Shown here: piece by piece, positions 56,151 to 63,729 of the stretch
Layout: each line of letters opens with the position of its first letter
Position numbering within the stretch: the stretch's first letter is position 1
Source of the DNA: Novosphingobium jiangmenense
Lineage (GTDB): Bacteria; Pseudomonadota; Alphaproteobacteria; Sphingomonadales; Sphingomonadaceae
Reading direction: 5' to 3'
Assembly (NCBI RefSeq): GCF_015694345.1
Contig: NZ_JADQDC010000009.1
Coordinates: 62,001 to 126,000, forward strand
Length of the DNA stretch: 64,000 nt
The notes under the pieces: model-generated
What the model was told of the DNA's origin: nothing
Seen by the model: the letters and a program-made list of their open reading frames with translations, nothing else
Databases searched by the model: none
Program-made: the position numbers and the translations under genes

Positions 56151-57734
56151 TCAGTTCACCTGGCGCTCCAGCCCTGCCCAGTAGGGTTCGCGCAAGGTGC
56201 GGCGGAGGATCTTGCCGGAGGGGTTGCGCGGCAGGGCCTCGATCACGTCGACCGACTTGGGGACCTTGAAACCGGCGAGGCGCTCGCGGGTCCAGTCGAT
56301 GATCGACTGCGGGTCGATCACATGGCCGGGCTTGGGTACGCAGACGGCCTTGACCGCCTCGCCCCAGGTTGCATCCGGCACGCCGATGACGGCGACTTCC
56401 TGAACGTCGGGGTGGCCGTAGATCGCGCTTTCGACCTGCGCGGGATAGACGTTCTCGCCGCCCGAGATGATCATGTCCTTGATGCGGTCGTGCATGTAGA
56501 CGTAGCCGTCCTCGTCGAGGTAGCCGGCGTCTCCGGTGGCGATCCAGCCGTCCGGCGTCATGGTCTTGGCGGTGGCTTCGGGCAGGTTCCAGTAGCCGAG
56601 CATGTTGTTGGACGAACGGGTCTGGATCTCGCCGATCTCGTTGGGCCCGAGCGCCTCGCCGTTCTCTCCGACCACGCGGACCTCGACGCCGGGCAGCGGC
56701 TTGCCCGCCGAGCGCATGCGCTGGTTGCCTTCGACGCAATGGTCCTCAGGCGGCAGCATGCAGATCGTGCCGGTGGTCTCGGTCATGCCATAGGCCTGGA
56801 TGAACTCGGCCTTGAACATCGCAATGCACTCGCGCAGCAGCACCAGCGGGATCGGCGAGGCGCCGTAGATGATGTACTTCACGCGGGCAAAATCGACGCT
56901 GGCGCAGTCAGGGTGGTTGAGCAGCATCTGCAGCGCAGCGGGGACGATGAAGAAGCGGGTGACGCCCTTCTGCTCGACCGCGTCGAACACCGCGCGCGGC
57001 TCGAACTCGGCGAGGATGATCCCCGGCAGCCCCGCGCCGATGGCCATGACGCCAAGGCCAGTGCCGCCGATGTGGGCGCAGGGCATGGCGACGAGGATCG
57101 CCTCGTCGTCGGTCATGGTGGTATAGGGCTGGTCGCTGCCGATCGACTGCTTGCGCAAGCCGAACAGGTTGCGATTGGACAGGACCGCGCCCTTGGGATT
57201 GCCGGTGGTGCCCGAGGTGTAAAGCTGCAGCACGGCGTCTTCGGGGCCGGCCGGTTCGAACGCGGCGGGTTGCTGCGCATCGATCCAGCGCCACGCCTCG
57301 TCCTGCGTCAGGGCCATGCGCACGGTGGGAAGGTCCGCGAACGTCGGGGCGAGGCCTTCGAAGCCCTGGCCGAGGAAGACGGCCTTGGCCTGCGCGTCGC
57401 TGGCGATCCAGGTCGCCTCCGCGGGGGCGAGACGCCAGCCGATCGGGACCATGACCGCGCCAAGGCGCGCGGCGGCGAAGAACAGGGTGAAGTAGAGCGT
57501 GCTGTTCTTGCCGAACCAGGCGATACGGTCGCCCTTGCCGATGCCGAGGTCGATCAGGCCGGAGATGACCTGTTCTGTGGTCGCCGCCAGTTCGCCGTAA
57601 GTGAGCGTACGGTCCGGTCCGTCGAGCGCGGTGGCTTGCGGGCGGTCACTGCCCCAGAAGCGCAGGAACTCGTCGAATGTGAACAGGTCGGCGGTACGCT
57701 CTGCCGTGGTGGGCTTTGCGGCGGCTTCGGCCAT
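56151..57734 (-). CDS. AMP-dependent acyl-CoA synthetase
   Basis: The enzyme activates a carboxylic acid as acyl-AMP and joins it to CoA. The 527-residue protein has the P-loop motif LYTSGTTGNPKGAVLSNRN, YGMTETTGTICMLPP, WIATGDAGYLDEDGYVYMHDRIKDMIISGGENVYP and the catalytic lysine near the end in RNPSGKILRRTL. The start at ATG 57734 follows a GGGAGAG site nine bases upstream; TTG 57749 is a less likely start. It lies last in a leftward run behind an HD-domain gene. The substrate class (aromatic, medium or long chain) is not clear. Confidence 0.92.
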   Translation of the reverse strand: MAEAAAKPTTAERTADLFTFDEFLRFWGSDRPQATALDGPDRTLTYGELAATTEQVISGLIDLGIGKGDRIAWFGKNSTLYFTLFFAAARLGAVMVPIGWRLAPAEATWIASDAQAKAVFLGQGFEGLAPTFADLPTVRMALTQDEAWRWIDAQQPAAFEPAGPEDAVLQLYTSGTTGNPKGAVLSNRNLFGLRKQSIGSDQPYTTMTDDEAILVAMPCAHIGGTGLGVMAIGAGLPGIILAEFEPRAVFDAVEQKGVTRFFIVPAALQMLLNHPDCASVDFARVKYIIYGASPIPLVLLRECIAMFKAEFIQAYGMTETTGTICMLPPEDHCVEGNQRMRSAGKPLPGVEVRVVGENGEALGPNEIGEIQTRSSNNMLGYWNLPEATAKTMTPDGWIATGDAGYLDEDGYVYMHDRIKDMIISGGENVYPAQVESAIYGHPDVQEVAVIGVPDATWGEAVKAVCVPKPGHVIDPQSIIDWTRERLAGFKVPKSVDVIEALPRNPSGKILRRTLREPYWAGLERQVN

Positions 57735-57777
57735 GCGGTGCTCTCCCAAGCGATTTTGCGCAGTTAATCACGCAATT

Positions 57778-57796
57778 AAGGCTCGGTGCAAGCCTT
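57778..57796 (-). terminator. Weak hairpin between the HD gene and the acyl-CoA synthetase gene
   Basis: On the minus strand AAGGCT and AGCCTT pair around a seven-base loop, followed by AATTGCG. It lies in the 101-bp gap and may partly end the upstream transcript. The T-run is poor. Confidence 0.3.
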
Positions 57797-57835
57797 GCAT
57801 TCGTGACGGAGTGTATCGCCAGAGGCAGGCCGTGC

Positions 57836-58423
57836 TCAGGCGTCGGCCATGGCTTTCTTGTAAACGCTGTTGAGCGGTCTTTCGAACAGGCGAATGACCA
57901 TCGGTTCGAAGAATTCGAGCGGCAGCGTGTCGTAGTCCGGGTCGAAGGCCGGGCAATCGTACTTGTCGATGAACTCGGCGGTGGCGGCGGCATGGGGATG
58001 ATCGGCGAACTGGTCGCGTAGGTTGCGATCGAGGCCGATGAAGTGGAAGAAGTTGTAGCCCTGGAAGATGCCGTGGTGCTGGACGATCCACAGCAGTTCC
58101 TCGGAAACGAACGGCTTCAGGATCGCGGCGGCGATATCCGGGTGGTTGTAGGCGCCGAGCACGTCGCCGATGTCGTGGAGCAGTGCCATGACGACGTAGT
58201 CCTCGCTGCGACCATCGCGGTGGGCACGGGTGGCAGTCTGCAGGCAGTGGGTCAGGCGATCGACCGCAAAGCCGCCGCAATCGCCTTCGAGCAGGCGCAG
58301 ATGGGCCAAGACGCGCGCGCCGCCGCTGGCCGCGTGGGGCTTGAGGTGGGACATGATCGCGTCCCAGTCTTCCTGGGTGCCCTCGGTCATGCTGTGGAAC
58401 TTTGCCGTCGGCAGCTCTTCCAT
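57836..58423 (-). CDS. HD-domain protein of the PhnZ/MIOX-like diiron oxygenase type
   Basis: The 195-residue protein has the HD metal-site pattern H59 (THCLQTA), H83-D84 (ALLHDIGD), H94 (YNHPDI), H116/H117 (VQHHG) and Asp-rich DKYDCPAFDPDYD at 153-165. The stretch HCLQTATRAHRDG plus the two later histidines resembles PhnZ, a mixed-valent diiron oxygenase, more than HD phosphohydrolases, which lack the extra His set. A hydrolase role remains possible. ATG 58423 has a GGAGAGGA site eight bases upstream. It sits 61 bp after the MFS gene and may belong to the same operon. Confidence 0.8.
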   Translation of the reverse strand: MEELPTAKFHSMTEGTQEDWDAIMSHLKPHAASGGARVLAHLRLLEGDCGGFAVDRLTHCLQTATRAHRDGRSEDYVVMALLHDIGDVLGAYNHPDIAAAILKPFVSEELLWIVQHHGIFQGYNFFHFIGLDRNLRDQFADHPHAAATAEFIDKYDCPAFDPDYDTLPLEFFEPMVIRLFERPLNSVYKKAMADA

Positions 58424-58484
58424 CGCGCGAATCCTCTCCGTGGCGCCTTGGCGGCGCATCTCGTTGCGGATGAGAGTATCGCGT

Positions 58485-59936
58485 TTATGCCGGTTGGGAA
58501 GAGGCCTCTGGCGCAAATATCTGATCGGGTAGCGAAAGCGCCAGAGCGAGGCAGCCCGCAAGCAGGACGAGGATGACGCCGAGCGCCGCGTAAACGCCCG
58601 CTGCGCCCATGGCCAGGACCGGACCGCCGAGTGCGAAATAGGCGCTGCCGACCAGTGCGATGCCGAAGGCGCTGCCCATCTGCAGCACTGTCTTGAGGAT
58701 GCCGCTGGCGGCACCGGCGTGGCGGCGGTCGACCCGCGCCAGCGCGACGGGAGAGACCGGGCCCGACAGGCAGCCCATGCCGACGCCCGCCAGCAGGAGC
58801 GCGGGCATCAGCAGCCAAAGGCCGGGCCCGCCCAGCGCGATCCAGCCGAGCGAAGCCACGTCGGCCACGATCAGCGCGAGCGCGGCGCTGACCATCACCC
58901 ACTTGCCCATCTTCGCCAGATAGCGCCGCCCGAGGAAGCCCATGCCAATCATCACGCCCGCGCTGAACGGGATGTGGACGAGGCCGGTCTGCAAGGGGGA
59001 ATAGCCAAGGCGCGATTGCAGGGCGTGGGCGAAGACGAAGAGGAAGCCGGTGTTGGCCGCCGAGAAGATCAGGCCGATCAGCGCACCGGTGCGGAACAGC
59101 CCATTGTGCGGGAGTTCGGGATCGAAGATCACCGGCTGGCCCGCCATCGCCCGACGGTTGAGACCAGCCCAGGCCGCCCACATCAGCAAGGGCGATGCAG
59201 CGAGGAGGACCATGCTGCCGGTATCCATTCCCGCATGTTCGCCGCGCACCAGCGGGAACAGCATGGCCGCGAGCGCTGCGCCAAACGCCAGCGTGCCGAT
59301 CACGTCGATCTTCGCGCCCTTGTGCGCCACTTCGCGCGGCAGGTAGCGCCAGCCGGCAGCGAAGGCGGCAATGCCGATCGGCAGGTTGATCAGGAACACG
59401 GTGCGCCAGCCAAGGCCCGCGATGTCAGCCGAAATGAGCAACCCGCCGATGATCGGCCCGGCGATGCCCGCAAGCCCGCCGATGACGCCGAACCACGCCA
59501 AGCGCCCGATGCGCTCGACCGGATCGTAGAGGATCTGGATCACCGCCATGACCTGCGGGGCCATGATCGCGCCCGCCGCACCCTGCAGGACGCGCGCGGC
59601 GATGAGCAGGTGCGGGTCCGCCGCCGCGCCGCACAGGGCCGAGGCGAGCGTGAAGCCCGCGACGCCGCTGAGGAACATGGCACGGCCGCCGAAGATATCG
59701 CCCAAGCGTCCGCCGAGGATCAGCAGGAGGCCGAAGGCCAGCGAATAGCCCGCCGCGATCCACTGCGCCGCGCTGCCACCAAGGTCCTGCCCGCGCGCGG
59801 CAAAGTCTGCCTGCATGGCAGGAAGCGCGGTGTTGATGATCGTGACGTCAACGATCTCCAGCACCAGCGCGGTGATAAGCGTGAAGAAGGCGAGGCTTTT
59901 CTGCCTCTCGGTCATGCCTGCGATAGTCTGGGCCAT
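58485..59936 (-). CDS. MFS exporter, DHA2 (EmrB/QacA-like) family
   Basis: The predicted proton-driven drug or metabolite exporter has 483 residues and about 14 membrane helices. It shows the DHA2 motifs in LVLEIVDVTIINTALPAMQADF (motif D1-like, helix 1), GGRLGDIFGGRAMFLSGVAGF (motif A) and GPIIGGLLIS (motif C, antiporter). It starts 4 bp after the GMC oxidoreductase stop, so it is very likely co-transcribed. The substrate is unknown but may be a product of the operon. Confidence 0.92.
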   Translation of the reverse strand: MAQTIAGMTERQKSLAFFTLITALVLEIVDVTIINTALPAMQADFAARGQDLGGSAAQWIAAGYSLAFGLLLILGGRLGDIFGGRAMFLSGVAGFTLASALCGAAADPHLLIAARVLQGAAGAIMAPQVMAVIQILYDPVERIGRLAWFGVIGGLAGIAGPIIGGLLISADIAGLGWRTVFLINLPIGIAAFAAGWRYLPREVAHKGAKIDVIGTLAFGAALAAMLFPLVRGEHAGMDTGSMVLLAASPLLMWAAWAGLNRRAMAGQPVIFDPELPHNGLFRTGALIGLIFSAANTGFLFVFAHALQSRLGYSPLQTGLVHIPFSAGVMIGMGFLGRRYLAKMGKWVMVSAALALIVADVASLGWIALGGPGLWLLMPALLLAGVGMGCLSGPVSPVALARVDRRHAGAASGILKTVLQMGSAFGIALVGSAYFALGGPVLAMGAAGVYAALGVILVLLAGCLALALSLPDQIFAPEASSQPA

Positions 59937-59940
59937 CCGC

Positions 59941-61620
59941 TCAAATCACGCCGTCGCGCAGCATCTTCACCGCCGCATCGCAGGCACGAGCGGTCAGTGC
60001 CATGTAGGTCAGCGAAGGGTTCTGGCAGGCGGACGAGGCCATCTGCGCACCATCGGTGACGAACAGGTTGGGAATGTCGTGCGCCTGGCTCCACTTGTTG
60101 AGCACCGAGGTCTTGGGATCGTTGCCCATGCGCGCGCCGCCCATTTCGTGGATCGCCGTGCCGCCAGGCCCCGGCTGGTCGAGGCCCATGATCACGGTTC
60201 CGCCCGCAGCGGTCATCATTTCGGCAGCATCGGCCTTGGCCTGTGCCAGCGCGGCCTGCTCTTCCTTGCCGAAGGCGAAATCGACGTGGAGCTGGGGGAT
60301 GCCGAAGCGGTCGGTCCGGGTCTTGTCGAGCGTGAGGCGATTGCTGTCACGGGGCACGCAATCGGCGAAGGCGACCAGCACCATGCGCCACATGCCGGGC
60401 TGGTGCAGCTTGTCCTTGAGTTCCGCGCCGATCCCGGCCTCGCGCTTGCCCGCGCCCCAGTTGCTTTGCAGCGCGCCGCCCTGGAACGAATAGCCGCGAG
60501 TGTGGCCGACGCCGTCCATCGCATCCATGTTGCGATAGCGGGCGATGATCGCACCGGTCGGACGGTTGCCAAAGGTCGTCCGATCGTTGAACTGCGGGAA
60601 CAGCGCGATGGTGGACAGCGTGTTGGCGTGGTCCATGATCTGGGTGCCGAGCACGCCGCTCGAATTGCCAAGGCCGGTCGGCATCGCCTCGCTGCGCGAA
60701 TTGAGCATAAGGTGGACCGAGTTGAACGCGCCAGCATTGAGGAACACCAAGCGCGCCGTCGCGCTGCCGCGCGTGCCGTCCTTCGTGTTGACGTAGCGCA
60801 CGCCGGTGACGCGCTTCGTCTTCGGATCATAGTCCACCGCCTCGACGATGGCGTCGGTGACGACCGTGAGGTTGCCGGTGGCCTTGGCGGCCGGAAGCGT
60901 GCTCGACTGGGTCGAGAAGTAGGCGCCGAACGAGCAACCGCGCGCGCAGATCGAGCGGTTCTGGCATTCCGAGCGGCCCTCTTCGGGCTTGGCCACGGTC
61001 ATGTTCGCAGTGCGGCCGATGGTCAGGCAGCGACCGTACTTGTCGGCCACGACCTTGCGCACGTGCTCTTCCACCACGTTGAGCTTCATGCCCGGCTGGA
61101 ACTTGCCGTCGGGCAGCTGGGGCAAGCCTTCCGGGCTGCCCGAGACGCCGATGAACTCCTCGACCTTGTCGTACCACGGCGCGATGTCGGCGTAGCGGAT
61201 CGGCCAGTCGGTACCGTGGCCGTCGCGCTTGTTCGCGCCGAAATCGTAGTCCGACCAGCGATAGGACTGGCGGCCCCAGGTGAGCGAGCGGCCGCCGAGC
61301 TGGTAGGAGCGGAACCAGGTGAAATCGGTGTCCGCGCCGGTCGCGTAAGGGTTTTCCTTGTCGTTGACGAAGTGCCCCTGCGTGAACTCGTTGAAGTGCC
61401 GGTTCTTCATCTGGACCTGGAATTCGCGCACGTATTGCGCGGTATCGCCCAGACCCCGGAACGGCATTTCCCACGGGGCCTTGTTCTCGGTCTCGTACTC
61501 GCCGTGGACGATTTCGCGCCCGCGCTCGATCATCAGGACCTTGAGGCCCGCCTGCGTCAGTTCCTTGGCCGCCCAGCCGCCGGTGATCCCGGAGCCGACT
61601 ACGATTGCGTCGAATTGCAT
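59941..61620 (-). CDS. GMC-family oxidoreductase
   Basis: The FAD enzyme oxidises an alcohol or sugar. The 559-residue protein has the FAD motif AIVVGSGITGGWAAKELTQAGLKVLMIERG, the LGGRSLTWGRQSYRW segment, ECQNRSICARGCSFGAYFSTQSS with a cysteine cluster, and the C-terminal HEMGGARMGNDPKTSV with the catalytic His and NPSLTYMALTARACD. The next gene upstream is a gluconate 2-dehydrogenase subunit 3-like protein, a usual partner for membrane sugar dehydrogenases. The cytochrome c subunit of such complexes is not seen next to it. Confidence 0.92.
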   Translation of the reverse strand: MQFDAIVVGSGITGGWAAKELTQAGLKVLMIERGREIVHGEYETENKAPWEMPFRGLGDTAQYVREFQVQMKNRHFNEFTQGHFVNDKENPYATGADTDFTWFRSYQLGGRSLTWGRQSYRWSDYDFGANKRDGHGTDWPIRYADIAPWYDKVEEFIGVSGSPEGLPQLPDGKFQPGMKLNVVEEHVRKVVADKYGRCLTIGRTANMTVAKPEEGRSECQNRSICARGCSFGAYFSTQSSTLPAAKATGNLTVVTDAIVEAVDYDPKTKRVTGVRYVNTKDGTRGSATARLVFLNAGAFNSVHLMLNSRSEAMPTGLGNSSGVLGTQIMDHANTLSTIALFPQFNDRTTFGNRPTGAIIARYRNMDAMDGVGHTRGYSFQGGALQSNWGAGKREAGIGAELKDKLHQPGMWRMVLVAFADCVPRDSNRLTLDKTRTDRFGIPQLHVDFAFGKEEQAALAQAKADAAEMMTAAGGTVIMGLDQPGPGGTAIHEMGGARMGNDPKTSVLNKWSQAHDIPNLFVTDGAQMASSACQNPSLTYMALTARACDAAVKMLRDGVI

Positions 61621-61639
61621 GTCAGTCAGTCCCTGTGTC

Positions 61640-62266
61640 TCAGCCGAAATCGACGGCGGTCCAGTCGTTGGAAATGGCGCGGAAATCGGGCGTCAGCGGC
61701 AGGTCGGGATCGAAGCGGCCCGGCACCGCTTCGTAGCGCAGCTCCCGCGCGCCGCCGACTTCGCTGGTGTAGTAGCCGGTGAGGATCAGGCCCTTGATCG
61801 CCTTCCACGGGCTTTCGCTTTCGCGGCTGGCGAAGGCTTCGGCATCGAGCGCCTTGAGCGTGGCGAAGCGCTGGTCGGCAGGCGCCTTGAGGAAATTGCC
61901 GCCGGCGCGGGTGTCGAGCTCCTTCTCCAGCCAGGCGACGTGGCGAATCGAGCCATCGTTGCGGGCGAAACGGGCGTAAGCGGTCGGGTCCTTGAGCGGC
62001 GAGCGCGAACCGTCGAGACCGTGGGCGAGCGCCAGAATCGCGAAATCGCCCGCGCCGACGTCCCCTGCCCCCGGCGTCGCCGAGCGCGGGATGACCAGCT
62101 GGCTGACGTCCTTCATCAGCAGGCGCTGCCGGTCGCTCGGCGCGTCTTCCGATTCGAGCTTTGTCAGGCTGACGGCGGCGGCGGGCACGCCCAAGGCCAA
62201 GGCCACCAGTGCCGTGGCACTGACGAATTCGCGGCGATTCCAGCCACGCTGAGGACTTTGCTGCAT
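61640..62266 (-). CDS. Gluconate 2-dehydrogenase subunit 3-family protein with Tat signal
   Basis: The 208-residue protein is a partner subunit of GMC sugar or polyol dehydrogenases, exported folded. It begins with a twin-arginine signal (NRREFVSATALVALALGVPAAA). The core SDRQRLLMKDVSQLVIPRSATPGAGDVGAGDFAILALAHG and ESPWKAIKGLILTGYYTSEVGGARELRYEAVPG match the family. ATG 62266 starts at the signal; the frame reaches 62290. It is 19 bp upstream of the GMC gene and opens the leftward operon, and an inverted repeat lies just before its start. Confidence 0.88.
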   Translation of the reverse strand: MQQSPQRGWNRREFVSATALVALALGVPAAAVSLTKLESEDAPSDRQRLLMKDVSQLVIPRSATPGAGDVGAGDFAILALAHGLDGSRSPLKDPTAYARFARNDGSIRHVAWLEKELDTRAGGNFLKAPADQRFATLKALDAEAFASRESESPWKAIKGLILTGYYTSEVGGARELRYEAVPGRFDPDLPLTPDFRAISNDWTAVDFG

Positions 62267-62298
62267 CAGAAGACCACTCTCCCCGCGCACGGCTACCC

Positions 62299-62345
62299 GC
62301 GCGCCTTCAATATAGAATTAATACTCTAATTTGAAGGCGGCGCGC
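62299..62345. promoter_or_regulatory. Long inverted repeat before the GMC operon
   Basis: Arms CCTTCAA and TTGAAGG with flanking GCGCG repeats bracket a 20-bp AT-rich centre (TATAGAATTAATACTCTAAT). It is 33 bp upstream of the subunit 3 start and 43 bp after the bigR-like stop. The AT-rich centre could hold a promoter for the GMC operon under repressor control. As a stem it could also end bigR transcripts. Confidence 0.5.
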
Positions 62346-62388
62346 AAGAGGCTTCGTGCAGTCAGCGCCCTATTGATCAGTGATTAAT

Positions 62389-62694
62389 CTAGCGCTTTTC
62401 GCAGATTTCGCAAAGGGCGTGGATGATCGCTCGGACGATCTCGTCCTTGAGGCTGTAGAACCGCACTTGCGCGGCCACGCGACTGTCGACCACGCCTTCA
62501 TCGCGCAGGCGAGCAAGGTGTTGCGAGACGGCCGATTGCGAAAGGCCGGTCAGTTCGACCAGTTCGGTCACCGAAACCTCGCCTTCGTCCATGCGGCAGA
62601 GCATGAGCAGGCGCTCGGGATGGCTCATCGTGCGCATCCGGCCCGCCATGGCGGCGGCATTGGTCTTCAGTTCGGCAAGGCTGGCGGGCTTCAT
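62389..62694 (-). CDS. bigR: ArsR-family repressor, BigR/SqrR-like sulfide sensor
   Basis: The 101-residue winged helix-turn-helix protein has HTH core ELVELTGLSQSAVSQHLARLRDEGVVDSR at about 44-72. Its cysteines are C33 in LMLCRMDEGE and C95/C98 in ALCEICEKR. BigR and SqrR respond to persulfide through two cysteines about 66 residues apart; C33 and C98 are 65 apart, an excellent fit. It should repress the divergent persulfide dioxygenase and exporter genes and itself. ATG 62694 gives the expected length; the frame is open to 62745. Confidence 0.82.
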   Translation of the reverse strand: MKPASLAELKTNAAAMAGRMRTMSHPERLLMLCRMDEGEVSVTELVELTGLSQSAVSQHLARLRDEGVVDSRVAAQVRFYSLKDEIVRAIIHALCEICEKR

Positions 62695-62761
62695 GGCCCC
62701 CACCAGATAACGCCGAATGCGCACCGCACAAGACCGTGGCGGCAATTAAATGATCCTTGCC

Positions 62762-62785
62762 TTATATTAGGTTTAGTTTATATAA
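62762..62785. promoter_or_regulatory. Candidate BigR operator in the divergent promoter
   Basis: TTATAT (62762-62767) and ATATAA (62780-62785) are inverted around a 12-bp centre in the 111-bp gap between the repressor and the dioxygenase gene. The AT-rich palindrome fits the kind of site bound by BigR-type ArsR proteins, and would overlap the promoter. A good AAAGGAGC ribosome site (62792-62799) follows. Confidence 0.55.
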
Positions 62786-62805
62786 AGGGGCAAAGGAGCT
62801 TTCCG

Positions 62806-63729
62806 ATGTCCGATCAACCGCTTGCCACAGCCCATGCTCAAGTGCTCGCGACGCGCGCCTCGGGTGCCGTGCCCGTTGTCACGACCTTTTTCGACGAGGC
62901 GACCTTCACCGCCACGCATGTCGTCCACGATCCCGCAACCTTGCGCGCCGCGATCATCGACCCGGTGCTCGATTTCGACCAGGCCTCGGGTCGGACCAGC
63001 CGCGTCTCGGCGGACAAGGTGATTGCCCATGTCGAGGCGGAAGGCCTAACGGTCGACTGGCTGCTCGAAACGCATGCCCATGCCGATCATCTCTCTGCCG
63101 CACCTCATCTCAAGGAAAGGCTGGGCGGGCAGATCGTCATCGGCGCCGCGATCCGCACGGTGCAGGAGGTATTCGGCAAGGTCTTCAACGAAGGCCCGGC
63201 CTTCGCCCGCAACGGCAGCCAGTTCGACCTGCTGATGGACGACGGCCACGCCTTCAGCGTCGGCGGGATCGAGGCGATTGCCCTCCACGTCCCCGGTCAT
63301 ACGCCTGCATGCCTTGCCTTCGTGATCGGCGATGCGGTCTTCGTCGGCGATACGCTGTTCATGCCCGACTATGGTACCGCCCGCGCCGATTTCCCCGGCG
63401 GCGATGCGCGCACGCTCTACCGTTCGATCCGCCGCCTGATGGCGCTGCCGGACGAGACTCGGGTGTTCCTGTGCCATGACTACAAGGCCACGGGGCGTGA
63501 CCAGTTCGTGTGGGAAACCACCATCGGTGCGCAGCGCACGGCCAACGTCCATGTCCACGAAGGCGTTGGCGAGGACCAGTTCGTCGCGATGCGCGAGGCG
63601 CGCGATGCGACGCTGGGGATGCCGAAGCTGATCCTGCCCTCGATCCAGGTGAACATGCGCGCAGGACACCTGCCCGAACCGGACAGCAATGGCGTGCGTT
63701 ACCTCAGGCTGCCGGTGGACCTGCTGTGA
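62806..63729 (+). CDS. MBL-fold persulfide dioxygenase-like protein (Blh/ETHE1 type)
   Basis: The 307-residue metallo-beta-lactamase-fold protein probably oxidises persulfide to sulfite with O2 and glutathione. It has the metal motif THAHADH at 89-95 (H90, H92, D94, H95), a later His in HVPGHTPACLAF, an Asp in VFVGDTLFMPDYGTARADFPGGDA, and a final His in FLCHDYKATGRD. These match ETHE1-like dioxygenases. A regulator, an MBL protein and a TauE/SafE exporter in this order is the known bigR operon design in Xylella and Agrobacterium. No fused rhodanese or DUF442 domain is present. Confidence 0.88.
   Translation: MSDQPLATAHAQVLATRASGAVPVVTTFFDEATFTATHVVHDPATLRAAIIDPVLDFDQASGRTSRVSADKVIAHVEAEGLTVDWLLETHAHADHLSAAPHLKERLGGQIVIGAAIRTVQEVFGKVFNEGPAFARNGSQFDLLMDDGHAFSVGGIEAIALHVPGHTPACLAFVIGDAVFVGDTLFMPDYGTARADFPGGDARTLYRSIRRLMALPDETRVFLCHDYKATGRDQFVWETTIGAQRTANVHVHEGVGEDQFVAMREARDATLGMPKLILPSIQVNMRAGHLPEPDSNGVRYLRLPVDLL

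Noticed and set aside
56322..57767. Plus-strand frame of 481 codons opposite the acyl-CoA synthetase
   Set aside because: Composition is the usual antisense shadow of a high-GC gene; the minus strand has all synthetase motifs.
59815..61782. Plus-strand frame of 655 codons opposite the GMC oxidoreductase
   Set aside because: Antisense shadow rich in Arg, Val, Glu and His without domains; the GMC motifs are on the minus strand.
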